NCBI GenBank assembly: GCA_020348345.1
Contig: CP070748.1
Span: 1,432,329 to 1,479,156, forward strand
DNA: 46,828 bases
Origin: Methanobacteriota archaeon
GTDB taxonomy: Archaea > Thermoplasmatota > Thermoplasmata > UBA10834
Direction of reading: 5' to 3'
Both the position numbers and the translations under genes were made by a program. The notes under the pieces were generated by a model, which made no database searches, was not told the DNA's origin, and worked only from the letters and a program-made list of their open reading frames with translations. The first letter of the stretch is position 1, and each line of letters opens with the position of its first letter. Positions 8,401 to 17,148 of this stretch are shown here, in pieces.

Positions 8401-8616
8401 CTACTTCGGACAAATGCTGACTACGTTATTGCCACGAAGAATGACGGTTCCAAGTCTCTTGACCTGATCCCCGTTGGTCTCTTCGGTGTCCTCAAGAACC
8501 ATGTTGAGATAATCGTCAAATCCGGAAAGAGTCCCCTCTAGCATCCTGCTGTCTTTGAGGAGCAGCGAGACCTTCTTGTTCATAGACTTCTCAAGTAAAC
8601 TCAGAGGCATAACCAT
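8401..8616 (-). CDS. Archaeal Sm-like (LSm) RNA-binding protein
   Basis: A 71-aa single Sm-fold protein, expected to form a heptameric ring that binds U-rich RNA. The Sm1 motif region reads KVSLLLKDSRMLEGTLSGFDDYLNMVLED and Sm2 reads GTVILRGNNVVSI, both canonical. The ATG at 8616 was chosen over a TTG at 8634 because the predicted transcription start is near 8626. The gene lies downstream of the smc operon on the same strand but has its own TATA box. Confidence 0.93.
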   Translation of the reverse strand: MVMPLSLLEKSMNKKVSLLLKDSRMLEGTLSGFDDYLNMVLEDTEETNGDQVKRLGTVILRGNNVVSICPK

Positions 8617-8647
8617 CTTATCACGACTCGTCAATGCTGAGTGTTGA

Positions 8648-8655
8648 CTTAAATC
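8648..8655 (-). promoter_or_regulatory. TATA box of the LSm gene
   Basis: The reverse strand reads GATTTAAG, centred 36 bp from the ATG at 8616, in the gap after scpB. Confidence 0.45.
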
Positions 8656-8675
8656 TTTTCTTTTTTCGCGCTAGC

Positions 8676-8691
8676 CGTTGCATCCGCAACG
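8676..8691 (-). terminator. Hairpin directly after the scpB stop codon
   Basis: A perfect inverted repeat CGTTGC-GGAT-GCAACG abuts the stop codon of scpB. No T run follows on the reverse strand, so this may be an RNA-end or stability element rather than a true terminator. Confidence 0.35.
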
Positions 8692-9210
8692 TCACCGAGT
8701 CGATGCGCCGTTCTTCTTGGTGAGCTCGTCTTCAATCCAGGCTTTGACTTCTCTTCTGGAGCGCGCGTCAATGCCGAAAGTTTCTATGAACTTCTTCGTC
8801 GTGGTGAGTTCCAGACTGTTCTTCTTGGGTCGGCGGCGTATGAGCCCGAGTTCCTCCAGGGTACGAACATGGTTGTAGACCTTGCTTCCGACGAGGTCTG
8901 AAAGTTTGCTTTGAAGGACCGGTTGATAGTAGGCAATGAGCGATGCAGTCTTGAGGACGTCCTTCGGCACCTTAAGGTCGGCCAACTTCGCTGCCGGCGA
9001 CGAGTATTCCTTCTTCACCTGCATCGCATATCGTGGCCCCATCTTTGATATTTCGATGGCTCGGTCTGAGCCGTTATATTCGTCGATGAGGTTCTTCAAC
9101 GCGGAGCGAATCGTCCTGACATCCAGGCCCGAGGCCTCCTTGAGGTCCGTCACTGTCACGGGTTTTGCAGCCGAGAAGAGCGCAGCCTCTACTATCCTCT
9201 CGCTCTTCAC
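8692..9210 (-). CDS. scpB: Segregation and condensation protein B (ScpB)
   Basis: A 172-aa kleisin-interacting protein with two winged-helix domains that binds ScpA in the SMC condensin complex on the chromosome. The N-terminal domain begins MKSERIVEAALFSAAKPVT, typical of ScpB. The second winged helix includes IAYYQPVLQSKLSDLVGSKVYNHVRTLEELGLI near residues 88-122, the most conserved block of the family. Translation starts at a GTG that overlaps the scpA stop by four bases (GTGA), implying coupled translation. It is the last gene of the smc-scpA-scpB operon. Confidence 0.93.
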   Translation of the reverse strand: MKSERIVEAALFSAAKPVTVTDLKEASGLDVRTIRSALKNLIDEYNGSDRAIEISKMGPRYAMQVKKEYSSPAAKLADLKVPKDVLKTASLIAYYQPVLQSKLSDLVGSKVYNHVRTLEELGLIRRRPKKNSLELTTTKKFIETFGIDARSRREVKAWIEDELTKKNGASTR

Positions 9211-10133
9211 TTGACCACCGCTACCTTCGCCAGTTCGACGTTCTCAATCGGCGCCGCATCCTCGAGCTGAGCTATGTCCCAAGGAACCTTGACCTCGAGG
9301 AAGATCTCTCCGAACGGTGGCTTTTCCTGCCATATGTGGATCTTGCCCATCTTCGCCAGGAAAAGCATTGACACCAATACCGTAACCCTGTCATTCTTGC
9401 TCAGTTGGCACAGATCGCTGATGGGGATGGGTTCGTTGCCAAACCCCTGGATTCTCTCCCAAACCTCGGCGATGTCGTCTTCAAGACTCTCCTTATGAGT
9501 CTTGTCATCAAATTCCGGCCGACGGTACTTGTGCATGAATTTGGACAGCTCTTGCCTTATGTCCGATTCCTTCTTCGCCTCCTCGAACGCGTCAAGTAGA
9601 TCTATTAGCGTGACAGCCCTTTCCGACTTGCGTCTTATTCTCTCATTGATAGGTTGCTCGTCTGTGTACAAGATCGCCTTTCCATCTCCGAGTTCAAACG
9701 GATCAACAAACAGATCGAATCCTTCAGGGTCGAATCCATCCAGAATGATTTCACAAGTCTCAGGTCTGTCAGCCCTGCTAACGGCAACGTCGCTCTGCAA
9801 TCGGTGTATCTCCCATGCCATGTAGACGATCTTGCCGGCGACTATGAGATTCACTTCGGAGGCCTTCTTGACCTTGGCGAGGTATGTCTTTGAGAATTCT
9901 ATCAGGTTGATGTCCCAGGGGTTGAACTGTTGCTGTACCACCAGTTCGAAGATTTGCGCGACGCTTCTCTCGAACGGGTCGTCGGATGGTACCAGCGTTC
10001 CGCTCTGCATTTCCTCTGCTATCCGGACGTATCGGCCAATCTTACTCTGGAGGTCCTCGTTGTCGTCAATTATTGACTTCTGGAACACGAGGTGGTTTAT
10101 CACATTTCCGAAATCGGTCTCATTCGTCATCAT
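9207..10133 (-). CDS. scpA: Segregation and condensation protein A (ScpA kleisin)
   Basis: The kleisin subunit bridging the head domains of the SMC dimer and binding ScpB. The 308-aa product has the N-terminal ScpA pattern near residues 50-110, with FELVVQQQFNPWDINLIEFSKTYL and VAGKIVYMAWEIHRLQS. A variable acidic middle follows, then a C-terminal winged helix (VTVLVSMLFLAKMGKIHIWQ) that contacts the SMC head. It starts 1 base after the smc stop codon and overlaps scpB by four bases, so the three subunits are probably made from one mRNA. It is slightly longer than a typical bacterial ScpA. Confidence 0.92.
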   Translation of the reverse strand: MMTNETDFGNVINHLVFQKSIIDDNEDLQSKIGRYVRIAEEMQSGTLVPSDDPFERSVAQIFELVVQQQFNPWDINLIEFSKTYLAKVKKASEVNLIVAGKIVYMAWEIHRLQSDVAVSRADRPETCEIILDGFDPEGFDLFVDPFELGDGKAILYTDEQPINERIRRKSERAVTLIDLLDAFEEAKKESDIRQELSKFMHKYRRPEFDDKTHKESLEDDIAEVWERIQGFGNEPIPISDLCQLSKNDRVTVLVSMLFLAKMGKIHIWQEKPPFGEIFLEVKVPWDIAQLEDAAPIENVELAKVAVVK

Positions 10134-10134
10134 C

Positions 10135-13100
10135 TCAAGCCGCCTCCTGCTGCTCTTCCTGGAGTTTCAGCTCCGTCTCGGGGGGTGTGTCCGGAATGTC
10201 CCCGATGTTCGGCTTCATCACAATATCCGTGATGCCCTCTCTCTGCATCGTCACACCGATTATGTGGTCCGCTTCCTTCAGGGTCACCTTCCTGAGCGAG
10301 ATCTGGATGAATTGCGCGTTCTTCGAGCTTCTTCCAACAGCGCGAGAGACGTTCTCGGCGTTGACGCCGTCCAGGAACATGTCTACTTCGTCCAATAGGT
10401 AGAACGGAGATGGCTGGTATGCCTGTATTGCGAATATGAACGATAGGGCTGTTAGGCTCTTCTCCCCTCCCGACAAAGCCTCCATCCTTACGAACTTCTT
10501 ATCTTTTGGCCGCGCCTTGATTATCAGTCCTCCGGAGAGCGGGTCTTCCTCGTTTTCAAGCAGTAGCTCCGCCTCGCCGCCTCCGGACAGTTCTGAGAAT
10601 ATCTTGGTAAAGTTCTCATTGATTGCTCCAAAGATCCTCTGGAATCCAACCTTCTTCTTCGTGTTCAACTCATCGACAAGCTTCATCAGGTTCGACTTCT
10701 GTTTCTTCAACTGGCTGACCTCAGCTTTGATCTCATCGAATCGGGTCTTCTTCTCCTCGTATTCATCGATTGCCTTGAGGTTGACTGCCCCGAGAGTCTC
10801 CATGAGCCTCTCGGACTCCGATATCGTTCGCTTCAATTCGTCCACGGGCGGAAGCGACTCCGGCAGCTCGATCGACTCGTACTGAGCCATCGCCGCCTCG
10901 GCTTCCTTGAGCTTCGCCTCGGTCTCGGCCAGCTTTGTCTGAAGGCTGAGTACGAAGTCCCCATTGGTCTGGATCTTCGTTGTCACCTTGTCGACCGAGG
11001 CTTCCGTCTCCATCTTCTTCTTGTACAGGCCATCGCGTTTGTTGCGCAGAGTGTTGAGCTTGTCGCCCATGGTGCGCTCCATGCTGAGTAGTGCGTTAAG
11101 CTCAGTCTCGAGTTTGGTGCAAATCTCAGCGCTCTTCTTTCCTCGCGACTTCTGTTCCTTGACCTTTGCATCTGTGCCAGCAATCGCATCCTCTATCTCC
11201 TTCTTCCGTGCAGTCACCAGCTCGATTTGCTTGCCTATTGTCTGGATCTCCGAGTTCAGATTGGCAGTGTCGTTCGAAAGCTCTAGTATGTCCTTTTCAA
11301 GCTTCTTCAGCTTCTGCGAGAGTTCTGCAGGGGTCGCCTCTAGAAGGGCCTTGTCCTTTGCTGTTTTTGTCTTCCTGGTCTTCTCAACGGCCTCCTTCAA
11401 CCTCTGAATGTCTTCTTTGGTCTTCTCCACGAGGTCAAGGCACTCTGATAGGTCTCCGTTCTTCGTCTCAAGCTCCTTGTCGATCGAGTCGAGCTTCTGC
11501 TGAAATTCCTTCCTCTTCGCTTCCAATGAGCTCTTCCTGACGCTCTCGCCGCTATCTCTCGCTGTGGAGTCGCGCAGCGCATCCTCAAGTCCCGAGATGG
11601 TGATTCGGAGCTCGGAAAGCTCTGCCTGCGCCTTCTCAGACTGCTCTATGGCTCCTCTCAATTCCGCGGCCTTCTTCTCGATACGGCTCTCGGATGGCGC
11701 GCCAAATTTGATGAGGTTCGCGTCCATTGTGCCGCCTACCATCGCGCCGCTGGCCTCAGCTAGCTCTCCTTGAAGGGTTACGAGACGAACGCCTCCCATC
11801 AGTTTCCTGGCTTCAGTCAGGTTCTTGACTACTACTGTGTCGCCGAAGACGAACCAGAACGCCGCCCTGTATTTCTCGTCGAACTTGACAAGGTCGATCG
11901 CGAACCCAAGGGAGCTCTTCGATGCCATCATGGCTTTGCCGCGAGGGCGTCCGTCCAGCATCTTGTTGAGCGGAAGGAAGGTCGATCGTCCGAGCTTGTT
12001 CTTCTTGAGGTAGCTGATGCAAGTTGCCGCGACCTCGTCACTGTCGACGACGATTGACTGCATTCTGTTCCCGGCCGCGACGGTCAGAGCCGCTTCGTAT
12101 TCGCCGTCGACATCCGCCAGTTCCGCAATCGTTCCTCGAATGCCTTTGATCTTGCCCTTGTCTCTAGCTTCAAGTAGCGACATGGTTGCCGAGCTATAGC
12201 CCTTCTTGACCATGTCTGCAGCCTCGGCTTCAGCCTTCAGTCTGTTGTACTCTCGCGTGAGGGATTTGACCGCATCCTCGAGGTTCTGCGCGTCTTTTAT
12301 CAGCCTCTTCTCCCTGTTCCTGGCGGTCTGATACTCCTCCTGTGTCTTCTTCGCACTTGCCGAGGATGCCTTGGATTCGCTTCCCAGCTCCTTGATCGAC
12401 CATTCCGCGTCCTTGAGCTCGAACTCATAGGTCTTTCTCGTCTCCTCTGCATTCGCTATGTCAATCCTAAGGCGAGATAACCTCTCGTTCATCCTGTCAT
12501 GTTCGAGATTCAGAGCGTGCACTTTCTCCTTCTTTGAGGATATGTCCACGCCGAGCTCCAACACCTCCTTCTGGAGGACGTTGAGCTCAGAATCCGATTT
12601 TGAAATCTCATCCCGGTGGCCCTCGAGCTCCTTTCTGTTCTCCTCCAAGCGTCCGGCCTTATCATCGTATTCCTTGTTGAGTGGTTCGAGCTTGTCCTCC
12701 AGAGACTCGAGATCCTCCTGAACCGCCTTGAGGTCCTCGACGTGGGCTTTACGCGATTCCTTGAGGGAGGCAATCATCTCATCAGAGTTTGCACCTGCGT
12801 CCTTGGAACGCGCGATATCGATTCTGAGGTTGTCGATCTTCTCCTTGATCTCTCTGGCCTCCTCGCCTCCTCTCTCGCTTATCTGATCCTCGATCTTCGC
12901 GAGCTCCTCGGAGATCTCTTCGAGAGAGGAAGTCAACTCGTCCTTCTTCTTCTCCGCCTTGGCACTCTCGTCGGTGTATGTGCTGATCTGTTCCTTGTAC
13001 GATGAGATCTCCCTCTCCACCGATTCTCTGTTCTTCACCGCTAACGCTGCTTTGGACATGGCCAGCTTGTCGTGCAGGTTCTTGTACTTGAGCGCGCCTT

Positions 13101-13743
13101 CGCGGTCCTTCTCAAGCTGCTTCATCTGCTTTCTTATCTCGTCGATGATTATGGACAGTCTCTCGACGTTCTGCTCAGCCGCGGCCCTCTCCTTCTCGGC
13201 AGCCTGGATGTCCTCGTCGAACTTCGTGATGCCTGCTATGTCATCCAGGATCCGTCGACGCTCGAGATTGGTCATTTCCACTATCCTGGTGATGTCTCCC
13301 TGCTGAACGAAGTTGTAGCCGTCAGCGCTTATCCTGGCGTTCGCAAGCAGGTTATCGAATTCTCCTAGGGATGATTTCTTGTCGTTCACGTAGAAGTACG
13401 AGTAGTAGCCCTCTGCGTTGTCCGAGATTCTCACCAAGCGGGTCAGCTTCACCTCGTTCGTGTCGATCGGGATCAGTCTGTCTGAGTTGTCGAATATGAG
13501 ACTGGCCTTGCATTCCTTGGCGGGCCTCTTCTCCTTCCCTCCGTTGAAGACCAGGTCTGTCAGCCTTCCTGCCCGAATGACTCTGGAACTCTTCGGCCCC
13601 AGCACGAACAGTATGGCATCTGAGATGTTTGACTTCCCCGCTCCATTTGGGCCGGTTATTGCCGTGTATCCCTCCAGCAGAGGTATCTTCGTTTTCCGCG
13701 AAAATGACTTGAAGTTGTCAAGTTCAATCTCCTTCAGGTGCAT
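10135..13743 (-). CDS. smc: Chromosome segregation ATPase SMC
   Basis: The structural-maintenance-of-chromosomes ATPase at full length, 1202 aa. The Walker A motif GPNGAGKS is at residues 31-38. Long heptad-rich coiled coils flank a hinge domain near 510-660, recognisable from KGIRGTIAELADVDGEYEAAL and TLQGELAEASGAMVGG. The C-terminal head carries the signature ALSGGEKSLTALSF and Walker B FYLLDEVDMFLD near 1120-1150. It heads the smc-scpA-scpB operon. The coding start is preceded by about 100 nt of leader from the likely transcription start at 13845, unusual among the mostly leaderless genes here, and two perfect palindromes lie in that leader. Confidence 0.97.
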   Translation of the reverse strand: MHLKEIELDNFKSFSRKTKIPLLEGYTAITGPNGAGKSNISDAILFVLGPKSSRVIRAGRLTDLVFNGGKEKRPAKECKASLIFDNSDRLIPIDTNEVKLTRLVRISDNAEGYYSYFYVNDKKSSLGEFDNLLANARISADGYNFVQQGDITRIVEMTNLERRRILDDIAGITKFDEDIQAAEKERAAAEQNVERLSIIIDEIRKQMKQLEKDREGALKYKNLHDKLAMSKAALAVKNRESVEREISSYKEQISTYTDESAKAEKKKDELTSSLEEISEELAKIEDQISERGGEEAREIKEKIDNLRIDIARSKDAGANSDEMIASLKESRKAHVEDLKAVQEDLESLEDKLEPLNKEYDDKAGRLEENRKELEGHRDEISKSDSELNVLQKEVLELGVDISSKKEKVHALNLEHDRMNERLSRLRIDIANAEETRKTYEFELKDAEWSIKELGSESKASSASAKKTQEEYQTARNREKRLIKDAQNLEDAVKSLTREYNRLKAEAEAADMVKKGYSSATMSLLEARDKGKIKGIRGTIAELADVDGEYEAALTVAAGNRMQSIVVDSDEVAATCISYLKKNKLGRSTFLPLNKMLDGRPRGKAMMASKSSLGFAIDLVKFDEKYRAAFWFVFGDTVVVKNLTEARKLMGGVRLVTLQGELAEASGAMVGGTMDANLIKFGAPSESRIEKKAAELRGAIEQSEKAQAELSELRITISGLEDALRDSTARDSGESVRKSSLEAKRKEFQQKLDSIDKELETKNGDLSECLDLVEKTKEDIQRLKEAVEKTRKTKTAKDKALLEATPAELSQKLKKLEKDILELSNDTANLNSEIQTIGKQIELVTARKKEIEDAIAGTDAKVKEQKSRGKKSAEICTKLETELNALLSMERTMGDKLNTLRNKRDGLYKKKMETEASVDKVTTKIQTNGDFVLSLQTKLAETEAKLKEAEAAMAQYESIELPESLPPVDELKRTISESERLMETLGAVNLKAIDEYEEKKTRFDEIKAEVSQLKKQKSNLMKLVDELNTKKKVGFQRIFGAINENFTKIFSELSGGGEAELLLENEEDPLSGGLIIKARPKDKKFVRMEALSGGEKSLTALSFIFAIQAYQPSPFYLLDEVDMFLDGVNAENVSRAVGRSSKNAQFIQISLRKVTLKEADHIIGVTMQREGITDIVMKPNIGDIPDTPPETELKLQEEQQEAA

Positions 13744-13812
13744 CGCAACCTACCCCGTGACGGACGAGAGAACGCAGTGTGAATACGGCACAATATCTGC
13801 AACCTTACGCAT

Positions 13813-13843
13813 CCCATCCCGATGGGTCCGACAGATGTCGGAC
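13813..13843 (-). promoter_or_regulatory. Two abutting perfect palindromes at the smc transcription start
   Basis: GTCCGACA-GA-TGTCGGAC occupies 13826-13843 and CCCATC-CC-GATGGG occupies 13813-13826, sharing one base; the centres are 15 bp apart. The upstream dyad begins about 27 bp after the TATA box centre, where transcription should start. This suits an operator bound by dimeric repressors, or two 5' hairpins in the mRNA. The two-base spacers favour a DNA-binding site over tight RNA loops. Confidence 0.55.
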
Positions 13844-13866
13844 AAAGCAGCAAAACGGAGTGCTGG

Positions 13867-13876
13867 ATATATAATA
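13867..13876 (-). promoter_or_regulatory. TATA box of the smc operon
   Basis: The reverse strand reads TATTATATAT, centred near 13871, placing the transcription start near 13845. The element lies just downstream of the stop codon of the preceding glycosyltransferase. Confidence 0.6.
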
Positions 13877-13877
13877 C

Positions 13878-15026
13878 TTATTGCCGGTCCCCGGCTTGAG
13901 GTTTAAGCAGAGTTCGGTATGTCCTAAGAAGCTCTTCCCTGCTCTTCTGCCACGACATGTTTGCCACGAAGTATTCCTTTCCCCTTGCTCCCATGCCTTC
14001 GAGCGCCTTCTCATCATCCTTTGCTATCAGAACTGCCTCTCTGAATGCCTCTCGTTTGTACGGTACTGAAAACCCGCAGCCAATCTCCCTCACAAGTCTC
14101 CCGATATCGAGCTCATCCGCAGTGATCAGAGCTTTCCCCAGGGCCATTGAGTTGAGGATCTTGCCTGGAGTTCCTATAACATTGTTCGGGTTTGACGGGT
14201 CCATCATGGCAGATACCAGGTCGCTTGAGGCTGTCAGGGCTAGTGCTTCCTCTGCGTTTACGAACCCGATGTAGCGAATGTGCGATGCCCGTTCTGATGT
14301 TTCCCTGACCCTCTGCTCCAAGGAGCCTGCTCCCCCTATCAGAACTGTGACACCGTCATCAGGTCCGAAAATGTCCATAAGCTCTTCCACGAACCTGCCT
14401 GGCTCCAGCGATCCGAGGTAGCATATCACGAATCCGCTGAGGCCATAAACAGCTTTCACCCGCTCCATCTCGGCCTTGCCTATCGAGGTGATGTCCGGGC
14501 TGGTCATCACAATGCGCGCTTTCTGACTCCTCCTGCGAGAAAGCGCATCCGCGAGCGCTTCGCTCACGGTTATGATCGCGTCAGGCCTTCGCATCAACCG
14601 TTGTTCGAGAACGGCAAGAGCCTGGTACAACGGTCCCACCTCGTCTTTAACCATTGCTGCGTAGAGCTCATGGCCGTCATAGAGCAGAGGCTTTCCCGAG
14701 AAGCGTGCAATGGCGATTCCGAGAGGGAGCGTGTCAAGGTCGTGACTGTGCACCAGGTCGAACTCCAGACCACGAGATTTTCTCAATGCTCTCGCCCAGA
14801 ATCGCAGCAGGCCGAAGAAGACTCTGAGGGGAGAGCGGAAGGGTGACTTGGGCCCAAGGCGCACGACATTGACACCACCTTCCTTGGATTCGGCTCCGGC
14901 TCCCGTCTCTCTATCCCATGCCAGCAGGGTGATCCTATGGCCCGCCTCTGTCAGTGCCCGCGCCTCCCGAAGAACCCTCGGATCGGGTCGGTACGGGTTG
15001 GTTAGCAACATCAGGGAAGTGGCCAT
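13878..15026 (-). CDS. Glycosyltransferase, GT4 family (GT-B fold)
   Basis: A 382-aa cytoplasmic or membrane-associated glycosyltransferase. The N-terminal Rossmann domain starts SLMLLTNPYRPDPRVLREARALTEAGH, and LLYDGHELYA, PDAIITVSEALADAL and LEGMGARGKEYFV mark it as a GT4-type enzyme. The donor-binding domain includes VICYLGSLEPGRFVEEL and a GTPGKILNSMALGKALI block that replaces the usual EGFGLVxLEAMAxG. The ATG at 15026 sits 29 bp from a TATA box, so it is leaderless and separately promoted from the dehydrogenase gene upstream. Donor and acceptor sugars are unknown; the neighbouring sugar-nucleotide genes suggest surface glycan assembly. Confidence 0.83.
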   Translation of the reverse strand: MATSLMLLTNPYRPDPRVLREARALTEAGHRITLLAWDRETGAGAESKEGGVNVVRLGPKSPFRSPLRVFFGLLRFWARALRKSRGLEFDLVHSHDLDTLPLGIAIARFSGKPLLYDGHELYAAMVKDEVGPLYQALAVLEQRLMRRPDAIITVSEALADALSRRRSQKARIVMTSPDITSIGKAEMERVKAVYGLSGFVICYLGSLEPGRFVEELMDIFGPDDGVTVLIGGAGSLEQRVRETSERASHIRYIGFVNAEEALALTASSDLVSAMMDPSNPNNVIGTPGKILNSMALGKALITADELDIGRLVREIGCGFSVPYKREAFREAVLIAKDDEKALEGMGARGKEYFVANMSWQKSREELLRTYRTLLKPQAGDRQ

Positions 15027-15050
15027 CGACTGGTGAATTCCCCGAGAGCC

Positions 15051-15060
15051 TATTAAAATG
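15051..15060 (-). promoter_or_regulatory. TATA box of the GT4 gene
   Basis: The reverse strand reads CATTTTAATA, centred 29 bp from the ATG at 15026. Confidence 0.55.
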
Positions 15061-15077
15061 GCGCGTTGCGATTTCGG

Positions 15078-16025
15078 CTATACCGCGATGGCCGTCTTCT
15101 CCGCAATAGATTTCTTGGCCGCCTCAATCAGCTCGACGGTCTTCACTCCCACAGACCCGCTGTTTCTCGTCTCAGTCTCCGGGTCAGATATGGATTTCAT
15201 GAAATGCAGAAGCTCATCCTTTATCGTGTTGTTCCTTTCTACTCCCAGCTTATAGGTGTATCCGCTCTCGTAGACTGTGACCTCCTGCGCAACAGCGTCG
15301 ATCAGCGCAGACCTGGTCTCGCCCGCTATCATTATCTGTCTAGTCTTCCTGGGAACGAGCCAGCTGATGTTGGCCAGAGCCATCGGTCCGTCGCCGAACT
15401 TAGAGACGACATATGCCGCCTCCTCTCCGCTGCTCCTCCTGAACGGCCCACCGCTGCAGCTGATCTCGATGGGCCATTTGCCGAGCAGGTAGTTCTGTAT
15501 GTCAAACATGTGAGGTGCGAGGTCCATCAGAACGTCCCGGTCTGGCCATGACTGCTCAAGATTGGTCCAGGTCATTTCCATAAGATACAGTTCACCGAAG
15601 AAACGCTCGGCAATGAGCCTGCGGATCTCCGATAGAGCGTTGTTGAATCTAAATATGTGGCCTACGGAGAGGGTCAGTCCTTTGCTTTGGGCGAGATCTA
15701 CCAAGTCCCATCCATCGGTCGAATTGAGGGTTATCGGTTTCTCTACAAGGACATGTTTGTCCTTTTCTAAAGCCGTCCGGCAGATCTTGTGGTGTGACGA
15801 GTTTGGCGTGCAGATGTTGACCGCCTGCAAATCCTTCTGGGCGAGCAGCTGCTCGAAATCCTTATAACCGTTCTCTACGCCATATCTGTCCGCGCAGAAC
15901 TGGAGATTCTCCTCCTTCAGGTCCGACACGCCAACGAGCCGTACATTGTCCAACTTCGAATACTCGTCCACTATCTTCCTGCCCCAGTAGCCAGTCCCAA
16001 TGACGCCGACGTTGAAATCCTCCAT
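15078..16025 (-). CDS. Gfo/Idh/MocA sugar-nucleotide dehydrogenase (WbpB/WlbA-like)
   Basis: A 315-aa NAD(P)-dependent oxidoreductase. The nucleotide-binding GTGYWG motif is near residue 9 and the family signature VLVEKPIT lies near 93. The C-terminal alpha/beta domain has DLAPHMFDIQNYLLG near 170, which carries the catalytic-type His. It lies directly after an aminotransferase and a hexapeptide acetyltransferase, the order seen for WbpB/WbpE/WbpD, which put a 3-acetamido group on UDP-GlcNAc-uronate. By that analogy it would oxidise C3. The ATG at 16025 was chosen over 16031 because a GAGGTG element is 7 bases upstream of it. Substrate is inferred from context. Confidence 0.8.
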   Translation of the reverse strand: MEDFNVGVIGTGYWGRKIVDEYSKLDNVRLVGVSDLKEENLQFCADRYGVENGYKDFEQLLAQKDLQAVNICTPNSSHHKICRTALEKDKHVLVEKPITLNSTDGWDLVDLAQSKGLTLSVGHIFRFNNALSEIRRLIAERFFGELYLMEMTWTNLEQSWPDRDVLMDLAPHMFDIQNYLLGKWPIEISCSGGPFRRSSGEEAAYVVSKFGDGPMALANISWLVPRKTRQIMIAGETRSALIDAVAQEVTVYESGYTYKLGVERNNTIKDELLHFMKSISDPETETRNSGSVGVKTVELIEAAKKSIAEKTAIAV

Positions 16026-16037
16026 CGTCATTCACCT

Positions 16038-17126
16038 CTACCCAAAGAACTCTGACATCTTCTCGCAAACGTATGCTGTCTGGTCGTCTGTCATATCCGG
16101 AAAGATCGGAAGGGTGAGCACCTGCCTGCACAATCGCTCGGTTACTGGCAGCATTCCCTCAGCGTATCCGAACATCTGTCTGTAGATGGGCTGCAGGTGG
16201 ATCGGTATCTCATAGTGCACACCCGTCTGCACTCCAGCCCCGTCGAGGTGCGCTTTGAGTTCGTCGCGTCTTTCTGTGGTTATCGCGTACAGATGATAGA
16301 CCGGGATGACGTCGCCAGAGGGTCGTGGGGGCAGTCTGAGTCCGTCGATGTCCTTGAGCTTCGAATGATACTTCGCGGCAACCGCTCTTCGCTTCTCGTT
16401 CCATCCCTCCAACATCTTCAACTGCTCGATTCCGACTGCAGCGTTCACACTGTTTAGACGAGCGGTGTAGCCTATTGCGTCATGCTCGTATTGTCCCTTT
16501 CTGCCGCAATGTCTGAGCTTCCTGACGCTGTTCGCAACTTCCTCGTCGTCCGTTGTCACCATGCCACCGTCTCCACCTACGTGCATATTCTTGGTGGGGT
16601 AGAACGAGAAACATCCGATGTCGCCCAACGCTCCGGCGCGCTTGCCTTTATACATGGCGCCGTGCGCCTGACACGCGTCCTCTAACACAAGTACGCTCGA
16701 CTCTTCGGCGATCGCATTCACTTCGTCCATTCGGCAAGGGTGACCGTATAGGTGAACGGGGATAATCGCCTTGGTCTCGGCAGCCACACTGATCTTCGAA
16801 GGGTCGATGGTGTACTCAGATTCAATCACGTCAGCAAATGCCGGCACTCCTCCGAACGCGACGAATGCATTTGTGGTCGCCACGAACGAGAGGGAGGACG
16901 TGAGGATTGTATCGTTCGCCTTCAATCCTGCAGACAGGAGCGACAGCTGGATTGCTGCGGTCCCTGAGCCTACAGACACTGCGTGCTTGACGCCGCACAT
17001 TGCAGCGAACTCCTCTTCAAACCTGAACATACTCTCTCCCATCGTTAGCCGTTCGTTTCTAAGGGCGTTCGCCGCGGCTTCCACCATCTCCTCGGTCATA
17101 ACCGGCTGTGCTAGCGGTACTTTCAT
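16038..17126 (-). CDS. DegT/DnrJ/EryC1 PLP-dependent sugar aminotransferase (WbpE-like)
   Basis: A 362-aa pyridoxal-phosphate enzyme that aminates a keto-sugar nucleotide. Visible motifs are SVGSGTAAIQLSL near residue 55, VLEDACQAHGAMYKG near 155, and the PLP lysine in FSFYPTKNMHVGGDGG near 180, all canonical for the family. The start at 17126 follows a GGAGG element at 17134-17138 with seven bases between; an open frame extends to 17291 but overlaps the acetyltransferase and lacks homology. It lies between the acetyltransferase (22-base gap) and the dehydrogenase (12 bases). The likely role is transfer of an amino group to C3 of a UDP-hexuronic acid. Confidence 0.87.
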   Translation of the reverse strand: MKVPLAQPVMTEEMVEAAANALRNERLTMGESMFRFEEEFAAMCGVKHAVSVGSGTAAIQLSLLSAGLKANDTILTSSLSFVATTNAFVAFGGVPAFADVIESEYTIDPSKISVAAETKAIIPVHLYGHPCRMDEVNAIAEESSVLVLEDACQAHGAMYKGKRAGALGDIGCFSFYPTKNMHVGGDGGMVTTDDEEVANSVRKLRHCGRKGQYEHDAIGYTARLNSVNAAVGIEQLKMLEGWNEKRRAVAAKYHSKLKDIDGLRLPPRPSGDVIPVYHLYAITTERRDELKAHLDGAGVQTGVHYEIPIHLQPIYRQMFGYAEGMLPVTERLCRQVLTLPIFPDMTDDQTAYVCEKMSEFFG

Positions 17127-17148
17127 TACCTTTCCTCCAGACATCTGT

